Assembly (NCBI GenBank): GCA_963776205.1
Contig: CAVZLR010000001.1
Coordinates: 310,001 to 374,000 of the forward strand
Direction of reading: 5' to 3'
DNA from: UBA4459 sp963776205
GTDB taxonomy: Bacteria > Bacteroidota > Bacteroidia > Bacteroidales > F082
Length of the DNA stretch: 64,000 nt
In this document: positions 8,073 through 17,524 of the stretch, one piece after another
Layout: each line of letters opens with the position of its first letter
Position numbering within the stretch: the stretch's first letter is position 1
Position numbers and translations under genes: made by a program
Notes under the pieces: generated by a model
Databases searched by the model: none
Told to the model about the DNA's origin: nothing
Seen by the model: only the letters and a program-made list of their open reading frames with translations

Positions 8073-9398
8073 TTAATCTTTGCTAAAAAAAGTGGGTTTA
8101 AATGTAAGCATGACCCATGCCCAATTATTGGTATTCTGATAGTAGTCAGCTGAAACTTCCTTAGGATATTTAACAACCTGCATCGTTTCAGTGGCGAACA
8201 TCTGAGAGTAGCCTCCACTAATCACTACAGAGTTTGTTACTGCCCAGTTTACAGCGAAGTCAATTTCAGTACCCAGGCCATTGCTGTATTCTAACCAGGT
8301 GGTGATTTCAGCTGTTACAGGAGTTGATACGGTCGCGGCAGACATCAGGTAATGTGTTGTAAGCGTAAATGTGAATTTCTTCACTGTTAACTTCAAAGGG
8401 AGGTAAATGTCTACCAGTCCGACATTACCTGCATGGTTTCCAACATAGAAATAATCCATGTGCCCGTTGAATTTATGGTTGGTTCCATAAAAAGGAGTAA
8501 AAGATTTATCCGTCTTGGTCTTATCAAACTGGTCTTCGGTGGAGGTTCCTGACAGGTATTCGCCACCCAGACCAAAAGAGAAAGATTTAACAAGATGGAA
8601 ACTAATATCGGCATTAAAATACAAAGCTGATAAGTCTCGGTTCTTTGCGTTTTTACCAAACTGGTAGTAGCTGGCTGCATTGAATTTTATTTTTTCACCG
8701 TTTAAGGTATATCTTGCTCCCATAGTCTGGCTGAAAGCCACTTTCTGATCTATTTTGGTAGTATCCGGATTACTATCGTAAGCTAACCCATTGTTCAAAA
8801 AAAGAAAACTCAGTCCTGATTTGCCAAAGTTGCCATGATAATGTAGCCATTGAATTGTTAAGTAATTTGTTTTTGCATAAACTTCTTCATATAACGATTC
8901 TGACATCGCATTGTAGGCAACACCTGCGTCCAGACTATGTTTTTCTGAAAATGATAATTTAAATATTGCGGCATCATGGCTGCGTGCCTGCTGCGCCCAG
9001 CCCACTGCACCGAATATCCGCTGGTCGTCGTAAGAAATTTCCTGGCGCCCCAGCTTAAGGCTTAATACATCACAAAACTTTATTTGCCCCCATGCTTCGT
9101 GCACAGCGAATCCATTTACATCTTGTACATTTAACTGGTCAACATCACCCCATACTCTAACATCTTGCAAACTCAGGTATGCAGAAAATGAATTGTTAGC
9201 AAAAAATCCATTAAGTCTTGTACGCTGCGATACAAAATTGGCAGGTGACTTTCCGTCAGGAAATAATGTTTTGTATCCGTGCCGGTACTCGTACCGGGGC
9301 CTCATCTCAGCTGAAATTTCAACCTGTTGTGCAAACATATCCCTCCCAACTATCAATAAAGTCAATAGGAGAACTAAAAAATATAGTTTATTTCTCAT
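8073..9398 (-). CDS. Outer-membrane porin of the alginate-export family, nrf-linked
   Basis: 441 residues. A signal peptide (hydrophobic 5-18, cleavage likely after FAQ) precedes EISAEMRPRYEYRHGY, the usual opening of Alginate_exp-type 16-18-stranded barrels. Alternating beta-strand sequence with aromatic girdles continues to a C-terminal strand ending in LTFKP. Barrels of this type often sit next to nrfHA in Bacteroidota, where they may admit nitrite or other anions. That role is inference from position; the family name does not imply alginate export here. It starts 29 bases upstream of nrfH, and its own upstream region holds candidate regulator half-sites. Confidence 0.8.
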   Translation of the reverse strand: MRNKLYFLVLLLTLLIVGRDMFAQQVEISAEMRPRYEYRHGYKTLFPDGKSPANFVSQRTRLNGFFANNSFSAYLSLQDVRVWGDVDQLNVQDVNGFAVHEAWGQIKFCDVLSLKLGRQEISYDDQRIFGAVGWAQQARSHDAAIFKLSFSEKHSLDAGVAYNAMSESLYEEVYAKTNYLTIQWLHYHGNFGKSGLSFLFLNNGLAYDSNPDTTKIDQKVAFSQTMGARYTLNGEKIKFNAASYYQFGKNAKNRDLSALYFNADISFHLVKSFSFGLGGEYLSGTSTEDQFDKTKTDKSFTPFYGTNHKFNGHMDYFYVGNHAGNVGLVDIYLPLKLTVKKFTFTLTTHYLMSAATVSTPVTAEITTWLEYSNGLGTEIDFAVNWAVTNSVVISGGYSQMFATETMQVVKYPKEVSADYYQNTNNWAWVMLTFKPTFFSKD

Positions 9399-9430
9399 AT
9401 AATCAGCTTATTAATCTATTTATAGAATTT

Positions 9431-9439
9431 AAGTATTTG
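9431..9439. promoter_or_regulatory. NsrR/Rrf2-type half-site upstream of the porin-nrfHA genes
   Basis: AAGTATTTG lies 33-41 bases upstream of the porin start. It matches the left half of the 14-bp palindrome in front of the Rrf2 gene (10026-10039), and a reverse half (GAATACTT) occurs near 9511-9518. NsrR boxes in other bacteria are built from similar AT-rich half-sites. Binding is inferred only from this resemblance. Confidence 0.35.
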
Positions 9440-9547
9440 TTTTCTTGAATTCAAAAATAAACAAATCTGAACTATTATTATACGACTAATTTTCAGTACA
9501 TATCAATTTAGAATACTTACAGATTATTTAACCCCATTAAAGAGTAA

Positions 9548-9563
9548 TTGATTTCGTAATCAA
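9548..9563. promoter_or_regulatory. FNR/CRP-like inverted repeat upstream of porin-nrfHA
   Basis: TTGATT-TCGT-AATCAA is a perfect 6+4+6 inverted repeat. It lies just after the Rrf2 gene stop and about 150 bases upstream of the porin start. FNR boxes are TTGAT-N4-ATCAA; here one extra base pair is present in each arm around the same four-base spacer, so the fit is approximate. A site for an FNR-family activator would suit an anaerobic nitrite-reductase operon. It could instead simply be a hairpin in the rrf2 transcript. Confidence 0.4.
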
Positions 9564-9579
9564 GAATATGATTTGAAAC

Positions 9580-9978
9580 TTACATATAATCCTTTAGCGT
9601 ATAGCTTCTCATGTAGTCTTCAAATTCTTTTGAAAGTTTATTGATAATATTATTCCGAATGCATTTATTAAAAGGGCAAGTATGATGATTTTGGGAGCAT
9701 TCATTGTAGTCAATCTCACCCTCAATCGAGCGATAAATATCAAAAAGCAGGATATCTTCAGGCTCTTTTTTTAATAAAAACCCACCTGCCGGTCCTCTGA
9801 AAGAAATCAGGTATCCATCTTTTACAAGACGTTGTAAAACTTTGGCAATATGATGTTTTGAGAAATTAATCTGTTCAGAAAGAAGTATTGCATTCAGCGG
9901 AACCTCAGCTTTTGCGATTAAAATCATACTGTGAATCCCAATGGAGGCAGCATCTGAAAAATTTACAACTCTTGACAT
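9580..9978 (-). CDS. Rrf2 family transcriptional regulator, NsrR-like
   Basis: 132-residue winged-helix regulator. The HTH runs from about 26-66 (LSEQINFSKHHIAKVLQRLVKDGYL) followed by the wing RGPAGGFLL, both classic Rrf2. Three cysteines, C94, C101 and C106, form the C-terminal cluster that binds an Fe-S centre in NsrR/IscR-type members; the spacing C-x6-C-x4-C differs slightly from NsrR (about x5-x5). It lies directly upstream of porin-nrfHA on the same strand, so a nitric oxide- or redox-sensing role over nitrite ammonification is likely. A perfect 14-bp palindrome 48 bases before its ATG suggests autoregulation. Confidence 0.88.
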   Translation of the reverse strand: MSRVVNFSDAASIGIHSMILIAKAEVPLNAILLSEQINFSKHHIAKVLQRLVKDGYLISFRGPAGGFLLKKEPEDILLFDIYRSIEGEIDYNECSQNHHTCPFNKCIRNNIINKLSKEFEDYMRSYTLKDYM

Positions 9979-10025
9979 ACCTTTTTTATTAGTTTTTTAA
10001 TGATGTAAAGTTATATTTTATTTTA

Positions 10026-10039
10026 AGTATTTAAATACT
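10026..10039. promoter_or_regulatory. Palindromic candidate operator of the Rrf2 regulator
   Basis: AGTATTTAAATACT is a perfect 14-bp palindrome in the divergent region between the Rrf2 gene and the S9 peptidase gene. Half-sites of the form ATGTATTT / AAATACAT are characteristic of NsrR boxes, and the same AAGTATTT half recurs before the porin gene. Autoregulation is inference. Confidence 0.45.
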
Positions 10040-10168
10040 AAATTCTCATTTTAAAACACTTTGACTGAATCACAATTTCATCAACATTTTGAGTGTTTTT
10101 TAATTTGTTTATATATCTTTACCGTTTGGAAACGAAATAATTGCAACCATAATTTCAAAATCTTATTT

Positions 10169-12091
10169 ATGAAAAAAAATCATTTATCAAATTTAATTTT
10201 GCTAATTGCTGTTGTTGCGGTAATAGCAAGTAGTTGTAACATGGAAAAGAAACCTGAAAAAGCCCTGCAGATTCCGTTAGAGGATTTCTTTAAAAACCCG
10301 GAGAAAACGGCCTACCAGATTTCTCCCGATGGTAATTATTATTCATACCTGGCTCCTTACGAATCCAGGTTAAATGTGTTTGTCCAGGAAAGAGGCAAAG
10401 AAGAAGCCATCCGCATCACAAGTGAAACAGACCGTGACATTGCCGGTTATTTTTGGCCGAATAATGAACAAATCCTCTATTTGAAAGACGATGGAGGAAA
10501 TGAAAACTATAAACTTTACGGTGCCAATATTGATGGCTCGGAAGTTGTTTGCTTTACGGATTTTGAAGGTGTCAGAACTCAGATCACCGAGTCTCTCCCT
10601 GACATTGAAGATGAGGTAATCATTGAGATGAATAAAAGAAACCCACAAGTATTTGATCCTTACCGACTGAATATAAAAACCGGCGAAATGGAAATGCTGG
10701 CAGAAAATCCGGGAAATATACAAGGATGGATGTTTGACCACGATGGTAAACTCAGGGTTGCATTCGCTATTACAGATGGCGTTAATGTAACCTACATGTA
10801 TCGTGATACAGAACAAGATGATTGGAGTGAAGTGCTGACCACCAGTTTTAAAGATGAGCTTTCACCCAGATTTTTTGATTTTGAGAATAAAAATGTAATA
10901 GCTACTTCGAATTTAGGTCGCGATAAAAGTGCAGTTGTTGTGTTTGATATTGCGAACGGCGTTGAAGTAGAAGAACTTTACAATCACCCTGATTACGATG
11001 TACAGGGCGTTAATTTCTCCAGAAAAGATAAAAAACTGACGTCAGCATCATACACTTCATGGAAACGGGAAAGACATTTCTTCGATGAAGACACTCAAAA
11101 ATTATTCGAACGAATTGAGCAGGACCTTGGTGATTATGAAATAGCCATAACAGGCATGAATAAAGCAGAAGATGTATTTATAATTCGCACATACAGCGAC
11201 AAATCCCTTGGCGCGTATTTCATTTATGACAAGAATACTGACATGCTTGAAAAAATTACAGATGTAAGCCCCTGGATTGATGAAAATGAAATGGCCAATG
11301 TATTTCCTATTCAGTATGAATCTCGCGATGGGTTGACCATCAATGGCTACTTAACACTTCCCAAAGGCTATACCCTGGAAACTGCTAAAGAACTTCCGGT
11401 TGTAGTTAATCCTCATGGTGGCCCTTGGGCACGTGATGGCTGGGGATTTAATCCCGAAATCCAGTTTCTGGCTAACAGGGGTTATGCAGTGTTACAAATG
11501 AATTTCAGGGGTTCGACAGGATATGGAAAAGCATTTTGGGAAGCTTCCTTCAAAAAATGGGGTCGTGAAATGCAGGACGACATTACTGACGGTACTTTAT
11601 GGCTGATCGACAAAGGTATTGCTGACCCGGAAAGAATAGCCATTTACGGTGGAAGTTACGGTGGTTATGCTACCTTAATGGGCCTGGTAAAAGAACCTGA
11701 ATTATATGCTGCAGGGGTTGACTATGTGGGGGTTTCCAATATGTTTACTTTTATGCAGACCATTCCGCCTTACTGGAAACCTATGCTTGATATGATGTAT
11801 GAAATGGCTGGAGATCCGGTTAAAGATAGTGTAATGCTAAGAGAAGTTTCACCAGTATACCAGGTAGATAAAATTGTTGCTCCGCTATTCATAGCCCAAG
11901 GCAGAAATGATCCACGAGTGAATGTAGACGAATCGGACCAAATGGTTGAGGCTATGAAAGCACGTGGAGTTGAAGTGGAATACCTTGTAAAGGACAATGA
12001 AGGACACGGCTTTAGAAATGAAGAGAATCGGTTTGAGTTCTACAGGGCCATGGAAAATTTCCTGAACCAGCAATTGGGACAGACTGAGTAA
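10169..12091 (+). CDS. S9 family prolyl oligopeptidase-like lipoprotein
   Basis: 640 residues from the ATG at 10169. An upstream start at 10061 would add 36 residues that hide the signal sequence, so I reject it. The signal ends in IASSC with the lipid-accepting cysteine at residue 23. A beta-propeller-like N-terminal half is followed by an alpha/beta-hydrolase domain. The nucleophile elbow is GGSYGG with Ser496, and the other triad members fit Asp581 (GRNDPRV) and His613 (EGHGF). Such acylaminoacyl or dipeptidyl peptidases trim peptides in the envelope. The gene is monocistronic and convergent with the S46 peptidase gene. Confidence 0.93.
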   Translation: MKKNHLSNLILLIAVVAVIASSCNMEKKPEKALQIPLEDFFKNPEKTAYQISPDGNYYSYLAPYESRLNVFVQERGKEEAIRITSETDRDIAGYFWPNNEQILYLKDDGGNENYKLYGANIDGSEVVCFTDFEGVRTQITESLPDIEDEVIIEMNKRNPQVFDPYRLNIKTGEMEMLAENPGNIQGWMFDHDGKLRVAFAITDGVNVTYMYRDTEQDDWSEVLTTSFKDELSPRFFDFENKNVIATSNLGRDKSAVVVFDIANGVEVEELYNHPDYDVQGVNFSRKDKKLTSASYTSWKRERHFFDEDTQKLFERIEQDLGDYEIAITGMNKAEDVFIIRTYSDKSLGAYFIYDKNTDMLEKITDVSPWIDENEMANVFPIQYESRDGLTINGYLTLPKGYTLETAKELPVVVNPHGGPWARDGWGFNPEIQFLANRGYAVLQMNFRGSTGYGKAFWEASFKKWGREMQDDITDGTLWLIDKGIADPERIAIYGGSYGGYATLMGLVKEPELYAAGVDYVGVSNMFTFMQTIPPYWKPMLDMMYEMAGDPVKDSVMLREVSPVYQVDKIVAPLFIAQGRNDPRVNVDESDQMVEAMKARGVEVEYLVKDNEGHGFRNEENRFEFYRAMENFLNQQLGQTE

Positions 12092-12112
12092 CATTTTAAA
12101 AGAATAAATCTT

Positions 12113-12139
12113 AAAAAAGCCCCGATCGGGGCTTTTTTT
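12113..12139. terminator. Bidirectional intrinsic terminator
   Basis: AAAAAAGCCCC-GATC-GGGGCTTTTTT is an almost perfect symmetric hairpin with A-run and T-run flanks. It lies between the convergent S9 and S46 peptidase genes and can terminate both strands. Confidence 0.9.
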
Positions 12140-12160
12140 ATTTCATTTTACTAATTCGCT

Positions 12161-14308
12161 CTAGCGAACTACACCCATTTCATCCAAAATGAATCCGGCG
12201 TTCGAAAACTTCTCGGTTATGAACATCACGTAACGGATATCAACCGAAATAGTCCTCTGCAATTCGTAATCGTATTGCCAGTCGCTGATCATGGCTTCGT
12301 AATTGCCATCAAATGCTACTCCTATCAATTCACCTTTGGCATTCATCACTGGGCTCCCGCTGTTACCTCCGGTGATATCACATTGATGCAGAAAGGCAAC
12401 AGGCACATCATTCAATTCCGGATCAACCCAGTTACCATAATCCTTCTCGTTGGCCAATTCAACTAATTTCGCGGGTGAATCAAAGGGCTCAACTCCTGTA
12501 TTTTTTTGGATTACTCCATGAAGGGTTGTGAAAGGTTTATACCAAACTGCATCCGTTGGTGAATATCCCTTCACAGGGCCTGCTGTGAACCGCATGGTAC
12601 TGTTTGCATCCGGATACATGTTTGAACCTTTCCATTCGTATAATGCATCAATATATTTTTTCCTTAGATCTGTTACATTGGCTGCAAAACTTTCATAGAC
12701 CTTACGATTCTCCTCGGTGAGCGGGTAAATGTTTACTGCTATTTCAATGAATGGATCATTTAAAGATTTAAGCTCATCGGGAGACATTCCAAACAGTGAT
12801 TTGGCATATTCTGGATCGCCAAGTTTTGAAGTATTGTAAGCATTTTCAACAAAATCTTCAATGGTCATTGAATTGTTATCAAAAATATATTCCAGGCCTT
12901 GTATACGCTGGCCGACTGGTAATTCATCTACCATTTTAAGTGCCCGGATCATCATGGCTTCATCAACCGGTTCAAAATAACCCATATACTGATACTGCAA
13001 AGCATCTATTGTTCGTTGAACGGCGTCTTCATCATAACCCGGCCTTCTTTCATTTTTGGGCTTTTCCATTTCCTTAGTAATGCCATACGCCATATCAGCT
13101 ATACCGAGTTGTGTTCCCGCCAATCCTTGCAATAATCCCAGCACATCGTCTCTCGCCCTGGTTTTATTAATAATAGCATACTGCGCTTTAATTTCCTTGA
13201 GAATAGTTCCATACTTCTCTTTAGTTTCTGGATTGCTATTTACCCAATCCATAAATTCCTCTTCAAATTCGAGTTTCTTCTGGACATAATTTGTATTGGT
13301 CATGCCATCTACTTTCCCCTGGAAGTTCTTTTGAGCATTTGCCAATCCAGCCCTTAGTCCGGCAACCTTTATCTTTCCTTCCGGATCATTTTCTGTCAAC
13401 TCATCCATTATATTGATGATCTCGGTGAAGTTTTTTATGGAAAACGGGTAATTATTATTCAAATTCCATGCTGCCGAATTGGAAGTCCTGTAGCGTGTGG
13501 TTGCTCCTGGATAGCCCATGATGAAGGTCAGGTCTTTATTTTTCAGGTCATCAGTTGCCACTTTCAACCAAACTGTTGGTTTATATGGCACATTTTCAGT
13601 GCTGAATTCTGCTCCATCCCCTTCAGGAGAAACATATACTCTCAGAAATGAGAAATCGCCGGTATGGCGTGGCCACATCCAGTTGTCGATATCTCCGCCA
13701 TATTTTCCTATGGATCCCGGAGGTGCATAAACAATACGTATATCTCTAAATACTTTATAAACGAACTGGATATATTGCTTCCCATTGTACATTTCGGCAA
13801 TACGTGCATCCACGTCTTCTTTTTTCTTCTCAATGTCTTCGGTCATTTTAGCTACCTTTTCATTGATGGCGCGGTCTTTTTCCGTAGGATCGGTCAGATT
13901 TTTTGCAGCTTTCAGCACTTCATCCGTTACATCTTTCATTTCTAGTAAGAGACGAGCTTCATAACCAGAAGCCTGAATCTCATCTGCTCTGTTTCTTGCC
14001 AGGAAACCATTTGTCAAATAATCACTTTCGGCAGAAGAAGCACGTTGCAATGCCCCAAATGCCACATGGTGATTGGTAATAATTAATCCTTCTGATGAAA
14101 CAAAAGATGCCGTCCCTCCTCCCAACTGGAGAATTGCATTGAACAATGACGGTTTCTCCGAGTTATAAATGTCACTGGTTTCGATCTGAAGTCCTTTTTC
14201 CTTTAAATTCAAATCATCGATTTGGTTCAATAACCACATTCCTTCCTGTGCAAATGAAATTGTTGCAATTAGTAAGGAAATGATTAATGTTAATACATAC
14301 TTTTTCAT
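12161..14308 (-). CDS. S46 family dipeptidyl peptidase, DPP7-like
   Basis: 715-residue secreted or periplasmic serine dipeptidyl peptidase that releases dipeptides from peptide N-termini. The signal peptide is residues 1-20 (cleavage after SFA). The chymotrypsin-fold catalytic His81 is in ITNHHVAFG and Ser650 is in GGNSGSP. The S1-specificity position 18 residues after the serine is Gly668 (FDGN). Gly is the DPP7 state, with hydrophobic P1 preference; DPP11 has Arg there and prefers Asp/Glu. A helical insertion domain occupies the middle, as in other S46 enzymes. A near-perfect Shine-Dalgarno sits 5 bases before the ATG. It follows the last ABC permease gene by 58 bases. Confidence 0.94.
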   Translation of the reverse strand: MKKYVLTLIISLLIATISFAQEGMWLLNQIDDLNLKEKGLQIETSDIYNSEKPSLFNAILQLGGGTASFVSSEGLIITNHHVAFGALQRASSAESDYLTNGFLARNRADEIQASGYEARLLLEMKDVTDEVLKAAKNLTDPTEKDRAINEKVAKMTEDIEKKKEDVDARIAEMYNGKQYIQFVYKVFRDIRIVYAPPGSIGKYGGDIDNWMWPRHTGDFSFLRVYVSPEGDGAEFSTENVPYKPTVWLKVATDDLKNKDLTFIMGYPGATTRYRTSNSAAWNLNNNYPFSIKNFTEIINIMDELTENDPEGKIKVAGLRAGLANAQKNFQGKVDGMTNTNYVQKKLEFEEEFMDWVNSNPETKEKYGTILKEIKAQYAIINKTRARDDVLGLLQGLAGTQLGIADMAYGITKEMEKPKNERRPGYDEDAVQRTIDALQYQYMGYFEPVDEAMMIRALKMVDELPVGQRIQGLEYIFDNNSMTIEDFVENAYNTSKLGDPEYAKSLFGMSPDELKSLNDPFIEIAVNIYPLTEENRKVYESFAANVTDLRKKYIDALYEWKGSNMYPDANSTMRFTAGPVKGYSPTDAVWYKPFTTLHGVIQKNTGVEPFDSPAKLVELANEKDYGNWVDPELNDVPVAFLHQCDITGGNSGSPVMNAKGELIGVAFDGNYEAMISDWQYDYELQRTISVDIRYVMFITEKFSNAGFILDEMGVVR

Positions 14309-14313
14309 AGGTA

Positions 14314-14319
14314 CCTCCT
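14314..14319 (-). promoter_or_regulatory. Strong ribosome binding site of the S46 peptidase gene
   Basis: On the minus strand AGGAGG is followed by TACCT and then the ATG. Most genes in this window lack any clear Shine-Dalgarno, as is usual in Bacteroidota, so this full match is unusual. It fixes the start codon. Confidence 0.7.
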
Positions 14320-14366
14320 ATTTTAAATTAATTAATATTGAGTTTAATACTATATGTTGGTTGATA

Positions 14367-16793
14367 TTATTCATATTTAATGGCATCCACCGGATTACTT
14401 GAAGCAGCCCTAACTACATGAAACGTTATCGTAGCCAGGCCTACAAGCAAGGCTGATAATCCGGCCAGAAATATTGTAGTCCATTGCACATCCACATAAT
14501 ATATAAAACTTGATTCGAGCCAAACCGTTAATCTCCAGTAAGCTACCGGAATGGCAATAATGAATGCGATGATAATAATCCAGAAAAACTCCTTATACAA
14601 CAGGAGCATGATATTTCCTAAGGTGGCGCCATTGACTTTTCTGATACCAATTTCTCGTGTTCGTTGTTCGGTGGTGAAGGATGATAGCCCGAACAAACCT
14701 AGAAGGGCAATAAATACGGTTATAACAGTTATTACAATAAATATGGTGGTGATTTTTTCCTCTCCTTCGTACATTTCTTCCTGTATTTGCGCCAAAAGTT
14801 TGTAATCGAAAGGTCGTTTCGCGTTGTAATCTGTCCAGCTTTGTTCGATATGAGACAATGCCTGATCCATTTCTCCTTCTTTTACTCTGATAGAAAGAAA
14901 ATACCTGGTAACCGGACTGATGAACATAATAATGGGTTCAATTTTATTATGCAGCGAATTGAAATGATAATCCTTTACCACGCCAATCACTTTCATTATT
15001 CTGCCTCCCGATCTGTCCATTTCAAATCCATAATGAAACTTTTTACCAATCGGATTATCCGACCAACTGAACTGACGGGCTGCCGTTTCGTTTATGATTA
15101 CCGCGGCCGTATCATCAGTCCCCATACTCCGGTCGAAATTTCTACCCTCAATAAATTCAAATCCTATGGCATCAGGGTAATCATAATCGCATTGTGTCAA
15201 TATTACGGCAAACTCTTTCATTTCAGATTCCTGTTCCACCAACATCACCTGGATCCAACTATTTCTCCCCGGGATTCCTGTTGAATTGGCCACATATTCG
15301 ATATTTGAATTTTGTAACAATGTTTCTTTGAAAGGTTTCACTTTGCTTCGGAAAGCGGAGTCCTGCAACTCTAAAATGACCACATTTTCTTTTTCAAAAC
15401 CCAGGTCTTTATTCTTCAGAAAATGCAACTGGTCAGATACCACCAAGGTGGCTATAATGATTACAATTGCAATAAAAAATTGAAAAACCACCAACCCTCT
15501 TCTCATGAGCAGGCTTGCTTTGCCATGTCCGGTTGTCATACCTTTCAATACATTCAATGGCATAAAAGACGACAGAAAGAAAGCCGGGTAGCTGCCTGCA
15601 ATTATTCCAATTAAAACACTTATCAGGATGATTGATATAAGGTTTTCAGGGCTTGAAATAAGGCCATAAGTCAGGTCCTTACCTGTAAGCAAATTAAAAT
15701 CGGGCATCATCAAATACACAGTTGCCAGAGCCAGTAAAAGAGCGATGATTGAAAGCAGTACCGACTCACTTAAAAACTGAAAAATTAATTGCTTCTTTTC
15801 GGCTCCCATTACCTTTCTCATCCCTACCTCTCGCGATCTTTCAGAAGACCTCGCTGTTGCCATGTTCATGTAATTGATGGCAGCCAGCAGCAGTATGAAC
15901 AAAGCAACAGCCGAAAAGATATATACATAGGATATATTCCCAGTCGGGAGATCAGCGGCAAGCGTGGATGTCAAGTGAACATCCCCCAATTTGGTAGTTT
16001 TTAAATTGAAGGATGCATTAAACTGATCGCCAACAGATTTCATATATTTTTCGTAGAACTGCGGAAATTTCTCGTGGATTGTTTCTATGGAGCTGTTTTC
16101 ATTTAACAATACGTAAGTATATACACCGATATTCCAGAATCGGCCCGGCTCCATGCTGTTAAATTCTTCTTCACCAAATTCTTTAGCTAATGTTGATCCT
16201 GAGAAAAGTGCTTTGAATTTCAAGTGTGAATTTCCGGGCAAATCTTCAATTACTGCAGTTATCTTAAAATGCCTTCCATCCCCGGTTTCAATAAGGAGGC
16301 CTATTGGATTTTCACTGCCAAAATATTTATTGGCTATTGATTGCGTTAGAACAGCTGTATTGGGTTCTGTCAAACTTCTTTCAAGACTTCCCATGATCAA
16401 TTTATGGGTAAATACCTCAAATATGGTCGAATCCGTAAAATAGAAATCATCCTCATAAAATTCTTTCTCCCCAACTTTAATAAGCACATTATCCATATTA
16501 TCAAACCGGACAAATTTCTCAATTTCAGGATATTCTATCTTTAAAGCGGGACCTAAAGGAATTGGAACAATAGCAAATTCATCATGCTTTGACCCGATAG
16601 TAAAATCAGATTCAAGCCGGTATATTCTTTCATGCTTATCATGGTATTTATCATAAGTCAGCTCATCGCTCACATAGATAAATATAAATATGAAAGTGGT
16701 CAGTCCAACGGCAAGTGCAGTAATATTTAAAAAAGCATAAAAAGGACTTTTTGTAATATTTCTAATAGCGCTTATCAGATAATTTTTTAGCAT
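14367..16793 (-). CDS. ABC transporter permease, FtsX/MacB-like, large double type
   Basis: 808-residue inner-membrane permease of the type VII (MacB/LolCE/FtsX) superfamily in the duplicated form common in Bacteroidota. The order is a cytoplasmic N-terminus (SAIRNITKSPFYAFLN), TM1 at about 22-42, a MacB periplasmic core, an FtsX domain with three TMs at about 285-425, a further TM near 440, a second periplasmic domain, and a C-terminal FtsX domain (about 685-800) ending SSNPVDAIKYE. EIGIRKVNGA is the conserved cytoplasmic coupling segment. It is the last permease of the operon and follows an ATPase gene, its likely partner. Substrate unknown. Confidence 0.93.
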   Translation of the reverse strand: MLKNYLISAIRNITKSPFYAFLNITALAVGLTTFIFIFIYVSDELTYDKYHDKHERIYRLESDFTIGSKHDEFAIVPIPLGPALKIEYPEIEKFVRFDNMDNVLIKVGEKEFYEDDFYFTDSTIFEVFTHKLIMGSLERSLTEPNTAVLTQSIANKYFGSENPIGLLIETGDGRHFKITAVIEDLPGNSHLKFKALFSGSTLAKEFGEEEFNSMEPGRFWNIGVYTYVLLNENSSIETIHEKFPQFYEKYMKSVGDQFNASFNLKTTKLGDVHLTSTLAADLPTGNISYVYIFSAVALFILLLAAINYMNMATARSSERSREVGMRKVMGAEKKQLIFQFLSESVLLSIIALLLALATVYLMMPDFNLLTGKDLTYGLISSPENLISIILISVLIGIIAGSYPAFFLSSFMPLNVLKGMTTGHGKASLLMRRGLVVFQFFIAIVIIIATLVVSDQLHFLKNKDLGFEKENVVILELQDSAFRSKVKPFKETLLQNSNIEYVANSTGIPGRNSWIQVMLVEQESEMKEFAVILTQCDYDYPDAIGFEFIEGRNFDRSMGTDDTAAVIINETAARQFSWSDNPIGKKFHYGFEMDRSGGRIMKVIGVVKDYHFNSLHNKIEPIIMFISPVTRYFLSIRVKEGEMDQALSHIEQSWTDYNAKRPFDYKLLAQIQEEMYEGEEKITTIFIVITVITVFIALLGLFGLSSFTTEQRTREIGIRKVNGATLGNIMLLLYKEFFWIIIIAFIIAIPVAYWRLTVWLESSFIYYVDVQWTTIFLAGLSALLVGLATITFHVVRAASSNPVDAIKYE

Positions 16794-16819
16794 ATCAATG
16801 AATTAATAAGGTGTACTTA

Positions 16820-17494
16820 TTATTTTACGTTTTCTGAAAGTACCTGTCCGTCGAATAAATGTATAATACGATGGCTGTATTCGGCATCTCTCTGTGAGTG
16901 TGTTACCATGATGATGGTTGTTCCCTTTTCATTTAATCCGGATAGCAGCCTCATCACTTCGTCTCCATGTTTTGAATCAAGGTTACCGGTAGGCTCATCT
17001 GCCAGGATAAAATGGGGTTTTGAAACTACGGCACGGGCTACAGCAACGCGCTGTTGTTGTCCACCTGACAATTGATTAGGATAATGCTTCACCCGGTGTG
17101 CAATCTGCATGGTTTCCAGCGCTTCATGAACTTTTTCTTTACGTTCTTTAGCACTCATTCTGAGATATATCAGTGGTAATTCCACGTTTTCAAATACGTT
17201 TAGCTGATCGATCAGGTTAAAATTTTGAAAAACAAAGCCAATATTGTGTTTTCTCAATCTGGCTCTTTGTCTTTCGCTATAAGCTGCCACATTTTCATCC
17301 AGGAAATAAAAATCGCCTTTTGTAGGTGTGTCGAGAAGACCCAGAATGTTAAGCAGGGTTGATTTTCCACATCCCGACGGTCCCATTACTGCTACAAACT
17401 CTCCTTTTTTTATTTCAATGTTAATGTTATTTAAAGCGGTGGTTTCAACTTCATCCGTTCTAAATATTTTGGTAAGATTTACTGTTTTAATCAC
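16820..17494 (-). CDS. ABC transporter ATP-binding protein, MacB/LolD type
   Basis: 224-residue cytoplasmic ATPase. Walker A GPSGCGKST, Q-loop FVFQNFNL, signature LSGGQQQRVAVARA, Walker B FILADEPTGNLDS and the switch histidine VTHS are all intact, so it should hydrolyse ATP. GTG at 17494 is the start; the family's first strand IKTVNLTKIF begins right after it. It lies between two large permease genes with gaps of 26 and 30 bases. It is a close paralogue of the ATPase at 25093-25779, so the operon carries two ATPases for four permeases. Confidence 0.95.
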   Translation of the reverse strand: MIKTVNLTKIFRTDEVETTALNNINIEIKKGEFVAVMGPSGCGKSTLLNILGLLDTPTKGDFYFLDENVAAYSERQRARLRKHNIGFVFQNFNLIDQLNVFENVELPLIYLRMSAKERKEKVHEALETMQIAHRVKHYPNQLSGGQQQRVAVARAVVSKPHFILADEPTGNLDSKHGDEVMRLLSGLNEKGTTIIMVTHSQRDAEYSHRIIHLFDGQVLSENVK

Positions 17495-17524
17495 GATCGT
17501 ATATTTTTAAGGTTAACATATAAT

